A DNA stretch of 64,000 nucleotides from Acidimicrobiia bacterium (GTDB lineage: Bacteria > Actinomycetota > Acidimicrobiia > Acidimicrobiales > MedAcidi-G1): NCBI GenBank assembly GCA_012959995.1, contig DUCC01000009.1:64328-128327 (forward strand). The letters run 5' to 3'. The translations under genes were made by a program, and so were the position numbers. How positions within the stretch are numbered: the first letter of the stretch is position 1; each line of letters begins with the position of its first letter. Under the pieces are notes generated by a model. That model saw only the letters and a list, made by a program, of their open reading frames with translations, was not told the DNA's origin and made no database searches. Below, in pieces: positions 16,811 through 28,659 of this stretch.

Positions 16811-19489
16811 GTGTCTGGCCTCATGCTCATCGATGGAAACTCGTTGACCTATCGGGCGTTCTTTGCCTTGCCGACCGATATGGCGACCGCTTCGGGCCAG
16901 GTGACCAATGCGGTATACGGCTTTACCGCCATGCTTACCGCATTGCTGAGAGACCACCAGCCGGACGGCATTGCCGTGGCTTTTGATCTTCCTGACCCTA
17001 CTTTTCGCCATCAGCGGCTGGACTCCTACAAAGCCAACCGTGAAAAGCAGCCCGATATTTTGTATGAACAACTGGCCTTGGTGCGTGAGTTGGTAGAGGC
17101 TTTAGGTTTTGTGGTGGTAGATGCAAAGGGTTTTGAGGCCGACGATGTTTTGGCCACCTTGGCCACCGTGGCTCGAGACGCCGGTCAAGAAGTGATGATC
17201 GTGACCGGTGATCGTGACAGTTATCAGCTGGTAGAGGACCCTTTGGTGAGGGTCTTGTACAACAAGCGGGGGGTTTCTGACTATGCCCTTTACGACGAAG
17301 CAGGTATTTTGGAACGCACCGGGGTGCACCCTCGGGACTATGTGGCCTACGCCGCTTTGCGAGGCGATACCTCAGACAACTTGCCGGGGGTCCCGGGAGT
17401 CGGTGAAAAAACTGCAGCCAAACTCATTAACGCCTATGGAGGGTTGGCGGGCATTTTTGCGGCCAGCGAAGAGCAAACACCAAAGTTGCGGCAAAATTTA
17501 GAAGAGAATGAGTCGCTGGCTTTACTCAATGAAGAGATGATGGTTTTGGTACGTGACGTGCCGCTGGGCCTTACCGTGGATGACCTTGCTCGAGGCCCGG
17601 TGCAGGTGGACCAAGCAAATGCTTTGTTCGATGCACTGGAGTTGAGCACGGCACGCCAACGGTTGGGGCCGTTATTGGGTACCGACTTCGGGGTCGACGA
17701 TGACGAAGAAGCCGGACCCAGCGGGGGAGAACTGGCCGTGACCGTGCATCAAGTAAGCGGAGCGAAAGACTTGGCCGCTCTTGAAAAAAACGCTACCGCC
17801 GAATGCATCTTAGGTTTGGGTCTGAGCGACCAGCCAGAAGATGGTTTCGCTCTTTCTTTGCCGGGAACTCCCGAAAAAAGAGAAGCCTGGTGGATAAGCG
17901 CCGCGGCCCTCAACGACTCAGCGGTAGTTGAAGCCTTAGGGAAGATTTTGGGCCCCGAAGGTTCAGGAATAGCGACCCACCGAGCCAAAGCCACCGTGGC
18001 CTTGTTGCGTCGCTTTGGGGTGGATCCACTCCGCCTGCAGATAGATACCGAGTTGGCGGCTTACCTGCTGGACCCCGCCGATAGCAAAACAGATTTACCG
18101 AGCCTTTTTGGGCGCTACACGGGGGGAACAATCCCCGAATTGGGGGTCCCCGACGGCCAACTGGACTTGGGAGGAGACACTACGGATAGCGGAGAAATGG
18201 CCGGGTATCGGGCGGCCGCCGTTGCGCAATTGGTCGACCCTCTGGCGGAAACTCTGGTGGCGCAAAACCTTTGCCAACTCAACGAGACTATTGAGATTCC
18301 CTTGGTGCGGGTCCTCGTAAAAATGGAAGAGATTGGTGTCGGGGTGGACGTTGAAGAACTGACTCGTTTGCGGGATCACCTCACCGCAGAATGCGTGCGC
18401 CTGCGAGCCACCATTCACAAAGCAGCCGGCGAAGAGTTCAACGTGAACTCTCCAAAACAACTCCAAGTGATTTTGTTTGACAAACTCGGGTTAACGCCCG
18501 GAAAGAAAACGAAAACCGGTTTTTCGACCAATGCGGCAACGCTGGAACGTTTACGCAACGAGCACCCCATGGTTGAACATCTGCTGGCCTACCGGGAAGT
18601 AGAAAAACTCCGCTCAACTTACGGCGAGGGTTTGCTGGCCGAAGTAGGCCCCGGGGACCGTATTCGCGCTTCTTTTAACCAAACGGTGGCTCGCACCGGG
18701 CGGCTAAGTTCTGATGCCCCAAACTTGCATAACATTCCGGTACGCACCGAGGCCGGGCGAGCATTTCGTCGAGCTTTTGTGCCGGCCGCAGGCTGCCAAC
18801 TTTTGGTGGCCGACTACAACCAGATTGAATTGCGCTGCATTGCCCACTTGGCCCAAGACCCCGGACTGATTGCCGCTTTTACCGCCGGGAACGACGTGCA
18901 CTCTGCAGTAGCGGCTCAAGTCTGGCATTTGGAGCCTTCTGAGGTGACTTACGAACTCCGGTCTCGAGCCAAAATGGTTTCTTATGGTTTGGCCTACGGC
19001 ATGGAGGCTTACGGGCTCTCTCAACGTTTAGACATTCCGGTGGGCGAAGCAACAGAAATTTTAGAAGCCTTTTTTGGCGCTTTCCCGGCGATACAGGACT
19101 ACATGGGTCGAACCATTGAGGAGGCCCGCCAAAAGGGTTACACCGAAACGTTGTTTGGCCGTCGGCGTCGCATTCCAGAACTTTCGGCTTCGCAATTTAA
19201 TGTGCGCCAAGCAGGGGAGCGCCAGGCCATGAACTCGGGGATTCAGGGTTTAGCGGCCGACATTTTCAAAGTGGCTTTGATCGGCATTGATCAATATTTA
19301 GAGCAAGAAAATTTAGCCAGCCGGCTTATTTTGCAAGTACATGACGAAGTGATTTTAGAAGTGCCGGCCGACGAAGAAGAAGCAGCCTTGGCTTTCGTAC
19401 CCGAAATAATGGGGAACGCTTTTGACCTCGATGTTGAGTTGACGGTAGATGTGGCATTAGGAGCCACCTGGGCCGATGCCAAAGGGTAA
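16811..19489 (+). CDS. polA: DNA polymerase I
   Basis: An 892-residue repair and lagging-strand polymerase. The 5' nuclease domain (about 1-290) has LIDGNSLTYRAFFALP, GFEADDVLATL, TGDRDSYQLV and GVGEKTAAKL. The middle domain (about 305-480) keeps the 3'-5' exonuclease fold but lacks the FDTE-type acidic motif, so proofreading is probably absent, as in other actinobacterial PolA. The polymerase domain has motif A ADYNQIELR, motif B RSRAKMVSYGLAYGM and motif C QVHDEVILE. The start is GTG, with TAAGGT six bases upstream. It overlaps the next gene by 14 bases. Confidence 0.97.
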   Translation: MSGLMLIDGNSLTYRAFFALPTDMATASGQVTNAVYGFTAMLTALLRDHQPDGIAVAFDLPDPTFRHQRLDSYKANREKQPDILYEQLALVRELVEALGFVVVDAKGFEADDVLATLATVARDAGQEVMIVTGDRDSYQLVEDPLVRVLYNKRGVSDYALYDEAGILERTGVHPRDYVAYAALRGDTSDNLPGVPGVGEKTAAKLINAYGGLAGIFAASEEQTPKLRQNLEENESLALLNEEMMVLVRDVPLGLTVDDLARGPVQVDQANALFDALELSTARQRLGPLLGTDFGVDDDEEAGPSGGELAVTVHQVSGAKDLAALEKNATAECILGLGLSDQPEDGFALSLPGTPEKREAWWISAAALNDSAVVEALGKILGPEGSGIATHRAKATVALLRRFGVDPLRLQIDTELAAYLLDPADSKTDLPSLFGRYTGGTIPELGVPDGQLDLGGDTTDSGEMAGYRAAAVAQLVDPLAETLVAQNLCQLNETIEIPLVRVLVKMEEIGVGVDVEELTRLRDHLTAECVRLRATIHKAAGEEFNVNSPKQLQVILFDKLGLTPGKKTKTGFSTNAATLERLRNEHPMVEHLLAYREVEKLRSTYGEGLLAEVGPGDRIRASFNQTVARTGRLSSDAPNLHNIPVRTEAGRAFRRAFVPAAGCQLLVADYNQIELRCIAHLAQDPGLIAAFTAGNDVHSAVAAQVWHLEPSEVTYELRSRAKMVSYGLAYGMEAYGLSQRLDIPVGEATEILEAFFGAFPAIQDYMGRTIEEARQKGYTETLFGRRRRIPELSASQFNVRQAGERQAMNSGIQGLAADIFKVALIGIDQYLEQENLASRLILQVHDEVILEVPADEEEAALAFVPEIMGNAFDLDVELTVDVALGATWADAKG

Positions 19490-20228
19490 ACCGGGCCACT
19501 GGTTTGAAGAAGTCGCCGACCATTTAGGGCCCGCATATTTGCGTTATTCGTTTACTTATGGGACGAAACAAGAAGTAGATGCCTTAGAAAAAGCTTTGGC
19601 GTTAAAACCGGGCGACCATGTTTTAGATGTGGGTTGCGGCCCGGGGCGGCACGCTCACGAACTGGCACGACGGGGGTATCGAGTGACCGGTCTGGATATT
19701 TCTTCGACCTTTATTGAACTCGCTCAGGCGGAAGCAGACCCTAAAGTAACGTTTGTTTGTGGAGATGCTCGGGAAATGGTTTTTGATCAAGAATTTGATG
19801 CGGTGATCTCGCTCTGTCAAGGCGCCTTCGGCTTGGCCAGGGGGCCGGGCAGCAACCAAGAGGTTCTGGACCCCGACGGAGTGATTTTGGAGCGCATGGC
19901 TCAGGCCCTTAAGCCAGAAGGCCGACTGGCGGCCAGTGCTTTCTCCGCCTATTTTCAGGTTCGTTTTCTCGAAAACTCTGACACCTTTGATGCTGAGTCA
20001 GGGGTAAATCATGAAAAAACAACGATTCGTAACCCGTTTGGGGATGAGGTAGAGACCGACCTGTGGACTACGTGTTTCACCCCACGCGAACTGCGTTTGT
20101 TAGCGGATCGGGCCGGGCTGCTGGTGGAAGATATTTGGTCGGTGACTCCCGGGGACTACCGTAAGCGAGCGCCTGATACAGGCCATGCAGAGTACTTGTT
20201 GCTGGCCCAACGCCCGGCGGGTAAATAG
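19476..20228 (+). CDS. SAM-dependent methyltransferase, class I
   Basis: A 250-residue Rossmann methyltransferase. Motif I is VLDVGCGPGRHAHELA (49-64), followed by GLDISS and a CGDAREM motif II-III region. The C-terminal half carries FTPRELRLLADRAGL, common in small-molecule methyltransferases. The substrate cannot be predicted. It overlaps the 3' end of polA by 14 bases and separates polA from rpsA, so it is probably co-transcribed with polA. The mycobacterial polA-rpsA pair has no methyltransferase between them. Confidence 0.85.
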   Translation: MPKGKPGHWFEEVADHLGPAYLRYSFTYGTKQEVDALEKALALKPGDHVLDVGCGPGRHAHELARRGYRVTGLDISSTFIELAQAEADPKVTFVCGDAREMVFDQEFDAVISLCQGAFGLARGPGSNQEVLDPDGVILERMAQALKPEGRLAASAFSAYFQVRFLENSDTFDAESGVNHEKTTIRNPFGDEVETDLWTTCFTPRELRLLADRAGLLVEDIWSVTPGDYRKRAPDTGHAEYLLLAQRPAGK

Positions 20229-20261
20229 TTCAGAAAAAGCAGGGAAAAAGCAGGGAAACGG

Positions 20262-20267
20262 TAGGCT
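20262..20267 (+). promoter_or_regulatory. -10-like TAGGCT upstream of rpsA
   Basis: TAGGCT lies 64 bases before the rpsA start, implying a 5' leader of roughly 55 bases, unlike the leaderless genes. A short direct repeat (AAAAAGCAGGGA) lies just upstream. Confidence 0.4.
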
Positions 20268-20330
20268 CATTAGGTCCGTGCCACCGGTGCGGAAGCAATT
20301 TCCACCTATTTCCTATCCGACGAGAAGAAC

Positions 20331-21848
20331 GTGTCCGACCAAACCCCTACCGATCCCGCCCTTATTTCCCCACCCATGGGGAGTTTCGATGAGAGCGGTG
20401 AGTACATCCCCCGTCAAATTGTTGACAACGACTTAGGCAGCTTGAGCATTGAAGAGGCCTACTCCGCCACCATGGTGGACGTTGTTCCCGGCCAACTCGT
20501 TGAGGGCACCGTAGTCCGAGTCGATAAAGACGAAGTCCTGTTGGACATTGGCTACAAATCCGAAGGGGTTATTCCTCCTCGTGAGCTGTCCATTCGCAAC
20601 GGGGTTGACCCGTCCGAAATAGTTTCCATGGGCGAAAAAATCGAAGCAGTTATCGTCACTTTGGAAGACAAAGAAGGCCGCTTAGTTCTCTCTAAGAAAC
20701 GTGCCCAGTACGAACGTGCTTGGGGCCAAATTGAAGAAGTTAAAGAAGCCAACGGCACCGTTTCTGGTTCGGTTATCGAAGTGGTCAAGGGTGGCCTCAT
20801 CGTGGACATCGGCTTGCGAGGCTTCTTACCCGCCTCGCTGGTGGAGTTGCGTCGAGTACGTGACCTGCAGCCCTACATTGGCCAAACCATAGAAGCCAAG
20901 ATCATCGAGTTGGACAAAAACCGCAACAACGTAGTGCTTTCTCGTCGTGGATGGCTTGAAGAGAGCCACAAAGAACAACGCGAAGAGTTCCTGCATGACT
21001 TGCGTCCTGGGGAAAACCGTAAGGGAGTTATCTCCAGCGTGGTCAACTTTGGTGCCTTCGTAGACTTGGGCGGCATGGACGGTTTGATCCATGTGTCTGA
21101 ACTTTCTTGGAAGCACGTAGACCACCCCAGTGCAGTAGTTGCCGTGGGCGACGAAGTAGAAGTTCAGGTACTGGACATTGACCTCAGTCGTGAGCGCATC
21201 AGCTTGTCGTTGAAAGCCACGCAGGCTGACCCATGGCAAGAGTTTGCTACCGCTCACCAAACCGGTGAGTTGGTTTATGGCCGGGTTACCAAGTTGGTGC
21301 CCTTCGGGTCATTTGTTCAGGTCGGCGACGGCATCGAAGGATTGGTGCACATTTCGGAAATGTCTGCCCACCACGTTGACCTTCCCGAACAAGTAGTTAC
21401 CCCGGGCGAAGAACTCTGGGTCAAGATCATCGACTTGGACCTCCAACGTCGACGCATCAGCTTGTCTATTAAACAAGCCGCAGAAGGCGGAACGGTAGCT
21501 GCCGAATACCAAGAGCACTTCGGCGAGCACGCCTACGATGATGAAGGAAACTTCGTTGGTAACGAAGACTCCGAAGGCCAAGAAGCCTGGGCTGAGCTTT
21601 ACGCTGAAACCACGGAAGCTGCCGAGGAAACTCCGGCCGCTGAAGCTGCAGAAGAAGCTCCCGCAGAAGAACCCGCCGAGACTGTAGAAGCAGTAGAAGA
21701 GGCACCTGCAGAAGAACCTGCCGAGGCCGCTGAAACTGTAGAAGCTACAGAAGAGGCACCTGCAGAAGAACCTGCCGAGGTTGAAGCATCTGAGGAAGCG
21801 GCGGTTGAAGAAACCGGCGAAGCCGACGAGGATCCAGCTCAAGCCTGA
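20331..21848 (+). CDS. rpsA: 30S ribosomal protein S1
   Basis: A 505-residue RNA-binding ribosomal protein with four S1 repeats at about 54-122, 141-206, 228-295 and 313-381. The third and fourth carry the strongest consensus (VVNFGAFVDLGGMDGLIHVSE; LVPFGSFVQVGDGIEGLVH). Residues after about 385 form an acidic tail. From 430 on it is built of imperfect repeats of EEAPAEEPAE, encoded by partly exact DNA repeats. The GTG start has a GACGAGAAGAA site. Four repeats is the usual actinobacterial number. Confidence 0.97.
   Translation: MSDQTPTDPALISPPMGSFDESGEYIPRQIVDNDLGSLSIEEAYSATMVDVVPGQLVEGTVVRVDKDEVLLDIGYKSEGVIPPRELSIRNGVDPSEIVSMGEKIEAVIVTLEDKEGRLVLSKKRAQYERAWGQIEEVKEANGTVSGSVIEVVKGGLIVDIGLRGFLPASLVELRRVRDLQPYIGQTIEAKIIELDKNRNNVVLSRRGWLEESHKEQREEFLHDLRPGENRKGVISSVVNFGAFVDLGGMDGLIHVSELSWKHVDHPSAVVAVGDEVEVQVLDIDLSRERISLSLKATQADPWQEFATAHQTGELVYGRVTKLVPFGSFVQVGDGIEGLVHISEMSAHHVDLPEQVVTPGEELWVKIIDLDLQRRRISLSIKQAAEGGTVAAEYQEHFGEHAYDDEGNFVGNEDSEGQEAWAELYAETTEAAEETPAAEAAEEAPAEEPAETVEAVEEAPAEEPAEAAETVEATEEAPAEEPAEVEASEEAAVEETGEADEDPAQA
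21695..21780 (+). repeat. 32-bp direct repeat inside the rpsA tail
   Basis: An identical 32-base unit occurs at 21695-21726 and 21749-21780, encoding the EEAPAEEPAE segment twice. A diverged third copy precedes it near 21650. The unit could expand or contract by slippage without breaking the frame when whole codon multiples are involved. Confidence 0.85.
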
Positions 21849-21855
21849 GCTACGC

Positions 21856-22479
21856 ATGACTGCCCCAGTCCAACCTCAGGCCGTGCTTGAGATCGGACTG
21901 ACCGGTGGCATAGGTTCGGGAAAATCTACGGTAGCCCTCTTGCTCATAGAGCGCGGAGCGGTTTTGGTAGATGCCGACGCCATCGTTCGCAAACTGCAAG
22001 AACCAGGCCAAACGGTTTACCAGTCCATGGTGGACCGTTGGGGCACAAAAATCTTGGACCAACACGGGGCTATAAATCGCCCGGCTTTGGCCGACATTGT
22101 CTTCAACGACCAAGACGAATTAGCGGCGCTTAACGACTTGGTGCACCCTGCGGTGCGCCAAGAAATGGCTACCCAGCGAGCCGAACATGCGTCGGGTAAG
22201 GCCCCTATCATTTTGGACATCCCTCTTCTGGTGGAATCCGGCCACGACGACCTGACCCATGTGTTGGTGGTAGACGTCGACCCAGAGATCGCTGTTGAGC
22301 GCTTGATGAAATACCGGGGCTTTAGCGAAGAGGATGCCCGCAACCGAGTGGCCAACCAAGCCTCACGCGAACAGCGCAAAGAAAAAGCAGGGTTCGTCAT
22401 TGACAACTGCGGCGATCAAGTTTTTTTGGCGCAGCAAGTAGATGCTGCTTGGGAGTGGATCCAGAGCCTCGATTCATGA
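21856..22479 (+). CDS. coaE: dephospho-CoA kinase
   Basis: CoaE phosphorylates the ribose 3'-OH of dephospho-CoA, the last step of CoA synthesis. The 207-residue protein has the P-loop [12 protein letters not shown] at 14-25, [23 protein letters not shown] and [13 protein letters not shown] lid residues. The ATG eight bases after the rpsA stop was chosen; an upstream in-frame start lies in the S1 tail. The fused C-terminal GrpB domain of mycobacterial CoaE is absent. It overlaps uvrB by ATGA. Confidence 0.95.
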   Translation: MTAPVQPQAVLEIGLTGGIGSGKSTVALLLIERGAVLVDADAIVRKLQEPGQTVYQSMVDRWGTKILDQHGAINRPALADIVFNDQDELAALNDLVHPAVRQEMATQRAEHASGKAPIILDIPLLVESGHDDLTHVLVVDVDPEIAVERLMKYRGFSEEDARNRVANQASREQRKEKAGFVIDNCGDQVFLAQQVDAAWEWIQSLDS

Positions 22480-24497
22480 GCACACCATTTCGCGTAGAGG
22501 CCCCGTTCTCACCCGCCGGGGATCAACCAGCGGCCATTTCTGCTTTGGCTGAAGGCATCGAAGGCGGCGAACGTTTTCAAACCTTGTTAGGCATCACCGG
22601 GAGCGGTAAAAGCGCCACCATTGCTTGGACCATTGAAAAAGTTCAGCGGCCTACTTTGGTGATTGCCCCCAACAAAGCGTTGGCTGCCCAGTTGGCAAAC
22701 GAATTGCGCTCGTTCTTTCCCGACAACCGGGTGGAGTATTTCGTCTCCTACTACGACTACTACCAACCCGAGGCTTACATGCCTACCTCGGACACTTTTA
22801 TCGAAAAGGACTCGTCGGTAAACGATGAGATTGAACGCCTCCGCCACGCCACTACAGCGTCCTTGCTGACCCGGCGAGACACCATCGTGGTGGCCTCGGT
22901 GTCGTGCATCTATGGGTTGGGGAACCCCGAGTTCTATCGTGACAACCTTTTGGTCTTAGCGGTTGGTGAAGAAATCAATCAACGGTCGGCACTGCGGCGG
23001 CTTATTGAGATGCAGTATGAACGCAACGACATGGTGCTGGGCCGAGGCAAGTTTCGGGTCAAAGGCGACACCATGGAAATCCACCCCTCGTACGAACAGT
23101 CTGCGTTTCGTATTTCGCTTTTCGGCGACGAAATTGAAAGCATTACTGAAGTTGACCCGTTGACCGGCGAACATTTGCAGGAACTCACCGATCTGGTGGT
23201 GTTCCCGGCCACGCATTACGCCGCTGATTCGGTGGTCTTGGCTCGGGCAATGGCATCCATCGAAGTCGAGTTGCAAGAACGTTTGGCCTTTTTTGAAAAA
23301 GAAGGCAAGTTGTTAGAAGCCCAGCGTCTGCGTATGCGTACCGAACACGACCTTGAAATGTTGGGCGAAGTGGGATTCTGCAGCGGAGTAGAAAACTACA
23401 GCGCCCCCATAGATGGACGCCGCGCCGGGGAGCGGCCCTACACGTTGTTGGATTATTTCCCCGATGATTTTTTAGTAGTCCTCGACGAATCGCACGTGGC
23501 GGTGCCGCAACTCAATGGCCAATATCACGGCGACCGCAGCCGCAAAGCAACCCTGATCGAACACGGTTTTCGCTTGCCGTCGGCGGCCGACAACCGTCCT
23601 TTGCGCTTTGAAGAGTTCATGGAACGGGTAGGCCAAGTGGTGTTCCTTTCCGCCACCCCCGGCCCCTGGGAGTTAGAAAATAGCAGCAACGTTGTTGAAC
23701 AAATTGTGCGCCCCACGGGCTTGGTAGACCCCGAGGTCATCGTCAAACCCACGTCCGGGCAGATAGATGATCTGCAGGCCTTAATCGCCGACCGGGTAGT
23801 TAAAGACCAACGGGTGTTGGTTACCACCTTGACGAAAAAAATGGCGGAAGACCTCACCGACTACTTGCTAGAAAACGGGGCGCGGGTGCGTTACCTGCAT
23901 AGCGACGTTGACACTTTGGAACGTATCGAGATTCTTCGCGACCTACGTTTGGGGGAGTTCGATGTGCTGGTGGGCATCAACTTGCTCCGGGAAGGGCTAG
24001 ACCTGCCGGAGGTTTCACTGGTCGCTATTTTGGATGCTGACAAAGAAGGATTTTTGCGCAGCGAAACCTCGCTGGTGCAGACCATCGGCCGGGCGGCCCG
24101 CAACGTGGACGGCCAGGTGGTGATGTACGCCGACAAGGTCACTGCTTCCATGCAGAAAGCCATTTCGGAAACCATGCGCCGTCGAAAACTTCAGCAGGAG
24201 TACAACAAAGAACACGGAATTAACCCGCAGACCATTCGTAAAGCGGTGACCGATATTTTAGAGATGCTGCGCCCCTCTAAAGAAGCCCCCATGCCGGAAG
24301 GGCGTAAGCGCCGCACCAAAAAACTGGTGGAGGGGCTCAGCGAAATGCCCCACGAAGATTTATCTCGTTTGGTGCACACTCTGGAAGAAGAAATGAACGA
24401 AGCGGCCGGGGATCTTCGCTTTGAATACGCGGCCCGGTTGCGAGACGAAATACGCGAGATGCAACGCGAACTGCGTGACCTGAGCGAGCATCGTTAG
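22476..24497 (+). CDS. uvrB: excinuclease ABC subunit B
   Basis: UvrB is the damage-verifying helicase of nucleotide excision repair. The 673 residues include Walker [13 protein letters not shown] (Ser in place of the usual final Thr), the beta-hairpin [12 protein letters not shown] that probes for lesions, [40 protein letters not shown] and a C-terminal UVR helix pair that binds UvrC. The start is the ATGA overlap with coaE. uvrA follows ten bases after the stop. Confidence 0.98.
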   Translation: MSTPFRVEAPFSPAGDQPAAISALAEGIEGGERFQTLLGITGSGKSATIAWTIEKVQRPTLVIAPNKALAAQLANELRSFFPDNRVEYFVSYYDYYQPEAYMPTSDTFIEKDSSVNDEIERLRHATTASLLTRRDTIVVASVSCIYGLGNPEFYRDNLLVLAVGEEINQRSALRRLIEMQYERNDMVLGRGKFRVKGDTMEIHPSYEQSAFRISLFGDEIESITEVDPLTGEHLQELTDLVVFPATHYAADSVVLARAMASIEVELQERLAFFEKEGKLLEAQRLRMRTEHDLEMLGEVGFCSGVENYSAPIDGRRAGERPYTLLDYFPDDFLVVLDESHVAVPQLNGQYHGDRSRKATLIEHGFRLPSAADNRPLRFEEFMERVGQVVFLSATPGPWELENSSNVVEQIVRPTGLVDPEVIVKPTSGQIDDLQALIADRVVKDQRVLVTTLTKKMAEDLTDYLLENGARVRYLHSDVDTLERIEILRDLRLGEFDVLVGINLLREGLDLPEVSLVAILDADKEGFLRSETSLVQTIGRAARNVDGQVVMYADKVTASMQKAISETMRRRKLQQEYNKEHGINPQTIRKAVTDILEMLRPSKEAPMPEGRKRRTKKLVEGLSEMPHEDLSRLVHTLEEEMNEAAGDLRFEYAARLRDEIREMQRELRDLSEHR

Positions 24498-24500
24498 ACT
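24495..24500 (+). promoter_or_regulatory. -10-like TAGACT before uvrA
   Basis: Seven bases before the ATG, overlapping the uvrB stop. Confidence 0.5.
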
Positions 24501-24507
24501 CCCGGCA

Positions 24508-27337
<2,830 letters not shown>

Positions 27338-27339
<2 letters not shown>

Positions 27340-27377
27340 CCCCCGTCATATGGTCTCAGAGGTGCATGACGGGCGCT
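27338..27377. terminator. hairpin between converging uvrA and nadA
   Basis: CCCGTCAT at 27342-27349 pairs exactly with ATGACGGG at 27366-27373 across a 16-base loop, and AGC/GCT extends the stem after one mismatch. It lies exactly at the tail-to-tail junction and could end transcription from both sides. There is no clear T-run. Confidence 0.5.
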
Positions 27378-28467
27378 AGGTGATTTCCAGCATGCGGTTG
27401 AGGGCTACTTTGGCCCACACTTGAGTTTCGGCATCCACGGAGATTTGGTTTTCTACCCGGCCCTCTACGAGGCCTTCCAGAACCCAGGCCAGGTGGCTGG
27501 CGTCGATACGGTTCATGGTGGCGCACGGGCAAAGGTCTGGGTCAAGGCAGACAATGGTTTTATCGGGGTGTTGGCTGGCCAAGCGGCTCACCAAATGCAC
27601 CTCGGTGCCGATACCAATGATCGCACCGGCCGGTTGGGCCTCCACGTAGCGAATGATGGCATCGGTAGAGCCCACGGCATCGGCCAAAAGGACGGTTGCG
27701 TGTTCGCATTCGGGGTGCACGATGATGGTGGCATTGGGGTGTTCCGCCCGAAAATTCAAAAGGTTTTGGGGAGTAAAACGTAGGTGTACTGAGCAGAACC
27801 CTTTCCACAAAAGAAAAGTGCTGTCCTTAACCGCTGCTTCCGAAAGCCCACCACACTCTTGGCGGGGGTCCCATAACGCCATGTCGTCCACGGAGTAACC
27901 CATGGCTACCCCGGTATTGCGGCCCAAATGTTGGTCAGGAAAAAACAGTACCTGGTCGCCTCGTTGAAAAGCCCACTCCAGCACCGCTCGGGCATTGCTT
28001 GATGTGCAGACCGCTCCACCTTTTTGGCCCACAAAGGCCTTGATGGCGGCCGTGGAGTTCATATAGGTAATGGGTACTACCCGGTCAATGTCGGTCACCT
28101 GAGCAATGGCCTCCCAAGCTTCTTCCACCTCGTCGATGTCGGCCATATCGGCCATGGTGCAACCGGCCCGCAGGTCGGGCAAAACCACCTGTTGATGATC
28201 TTTGGTCAAAATGTCGGCAGATTCGGCCATAAAATGCACACCACAAAAAACAATGTAGTCGGCTTCCGAGTGTTCCTGGGCAAGTTGCGAAAGGCGAAAA
28301 GAATCACCCGAAGCATCGGCCCAACACATGACCTCGTCTCGTTGATAATGGTGACCCAAAATAAATACCCGGTCGCCCAAGGTTTCTTTAGCTGCTTGGA
28401 TGCGGGCCGCGTTGAGTGGGGTGTCAGTAATGAACCGCTCGGGAAGCGGAGGCTGTAGTTGAAGCAT
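27376..28467 (-). CDS. nadA: quinolinate synthase
   Basis: NadA condenses iminoaspartate with dihydroxyacetone phosphate to make quinolinate for NAD. The 363-residue protein has ILGHHYQRDEV, the [4Fe-4S] cysteines in VFCGVHFMAESA, HPECEHATV and LCPCATMNR, and MNSTAAIKAFVG. The ATG follows a GAGGT site; upstream extensions run into the uvrC promoter region and look non-coding. nadB and nadC, usual partners, are not next to it, so it is an isolated nad gene here. Confidence 0.95.
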   Translation of the reverse strand: MLQLQPPLPERFITDTPLNAARIQAAKETLGDRVFILGHHYQRDEVMCWADASGDSFRLSQLAQEHSEADYIVFCGVHFMAESADILTKDHQQVVLPDLRAGCTMADMADIDEVEEAWEAIAQVTDIDRVVPITYMNSTAAIKAFVGQKGGAVCTSSNARAVLEWAFQRGDQVLFFPDQHLGRNTGVAMGYSVDDMALWDPRQECGGLSEAAVKDSTFLLWKGFCSVHLRFTPQNLLNFRAEHPNATIIVHPECEHATVLLADAVGSTDAIIRYVEAQPAGAIIGIGTEVHLVSRLASQHPDKTIVCLDPDLCPCATMNRIDASHLAWVLEGLVEGRVENQISVDAETQVWAKVALNRMLEIT

Positions 28468-28647
28468 GGATACCTCATTTGTAGGAGTTCCCAATTGATG
28501 GCCGGTGGGGGCAGCTTGGACGCCTCGCCACGGGTATGGCGGCCTTGGGAACAGATATGTTGCCGGAAACCAAGCCGACACCCAGAAGTGTACGCCTCGG
28601 TAGCCATGATGGGGCAGCAAAGAGAGACAAAAAGCCGTTTCGGCATC

Positions 28648-28653
28648 TACGCT
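28648..28653 (+). promoter_or_regulatory. -10-like TACGCT before uvrC
   Basis: Six bases before the ATG at 28660; it helps decide that start over longer frames. A GAGACA at 28624-28629 is a possible -35 with an 18-base spacer. Confidence 0.6.
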
Positions 28654-28659
28654 GCAGGC

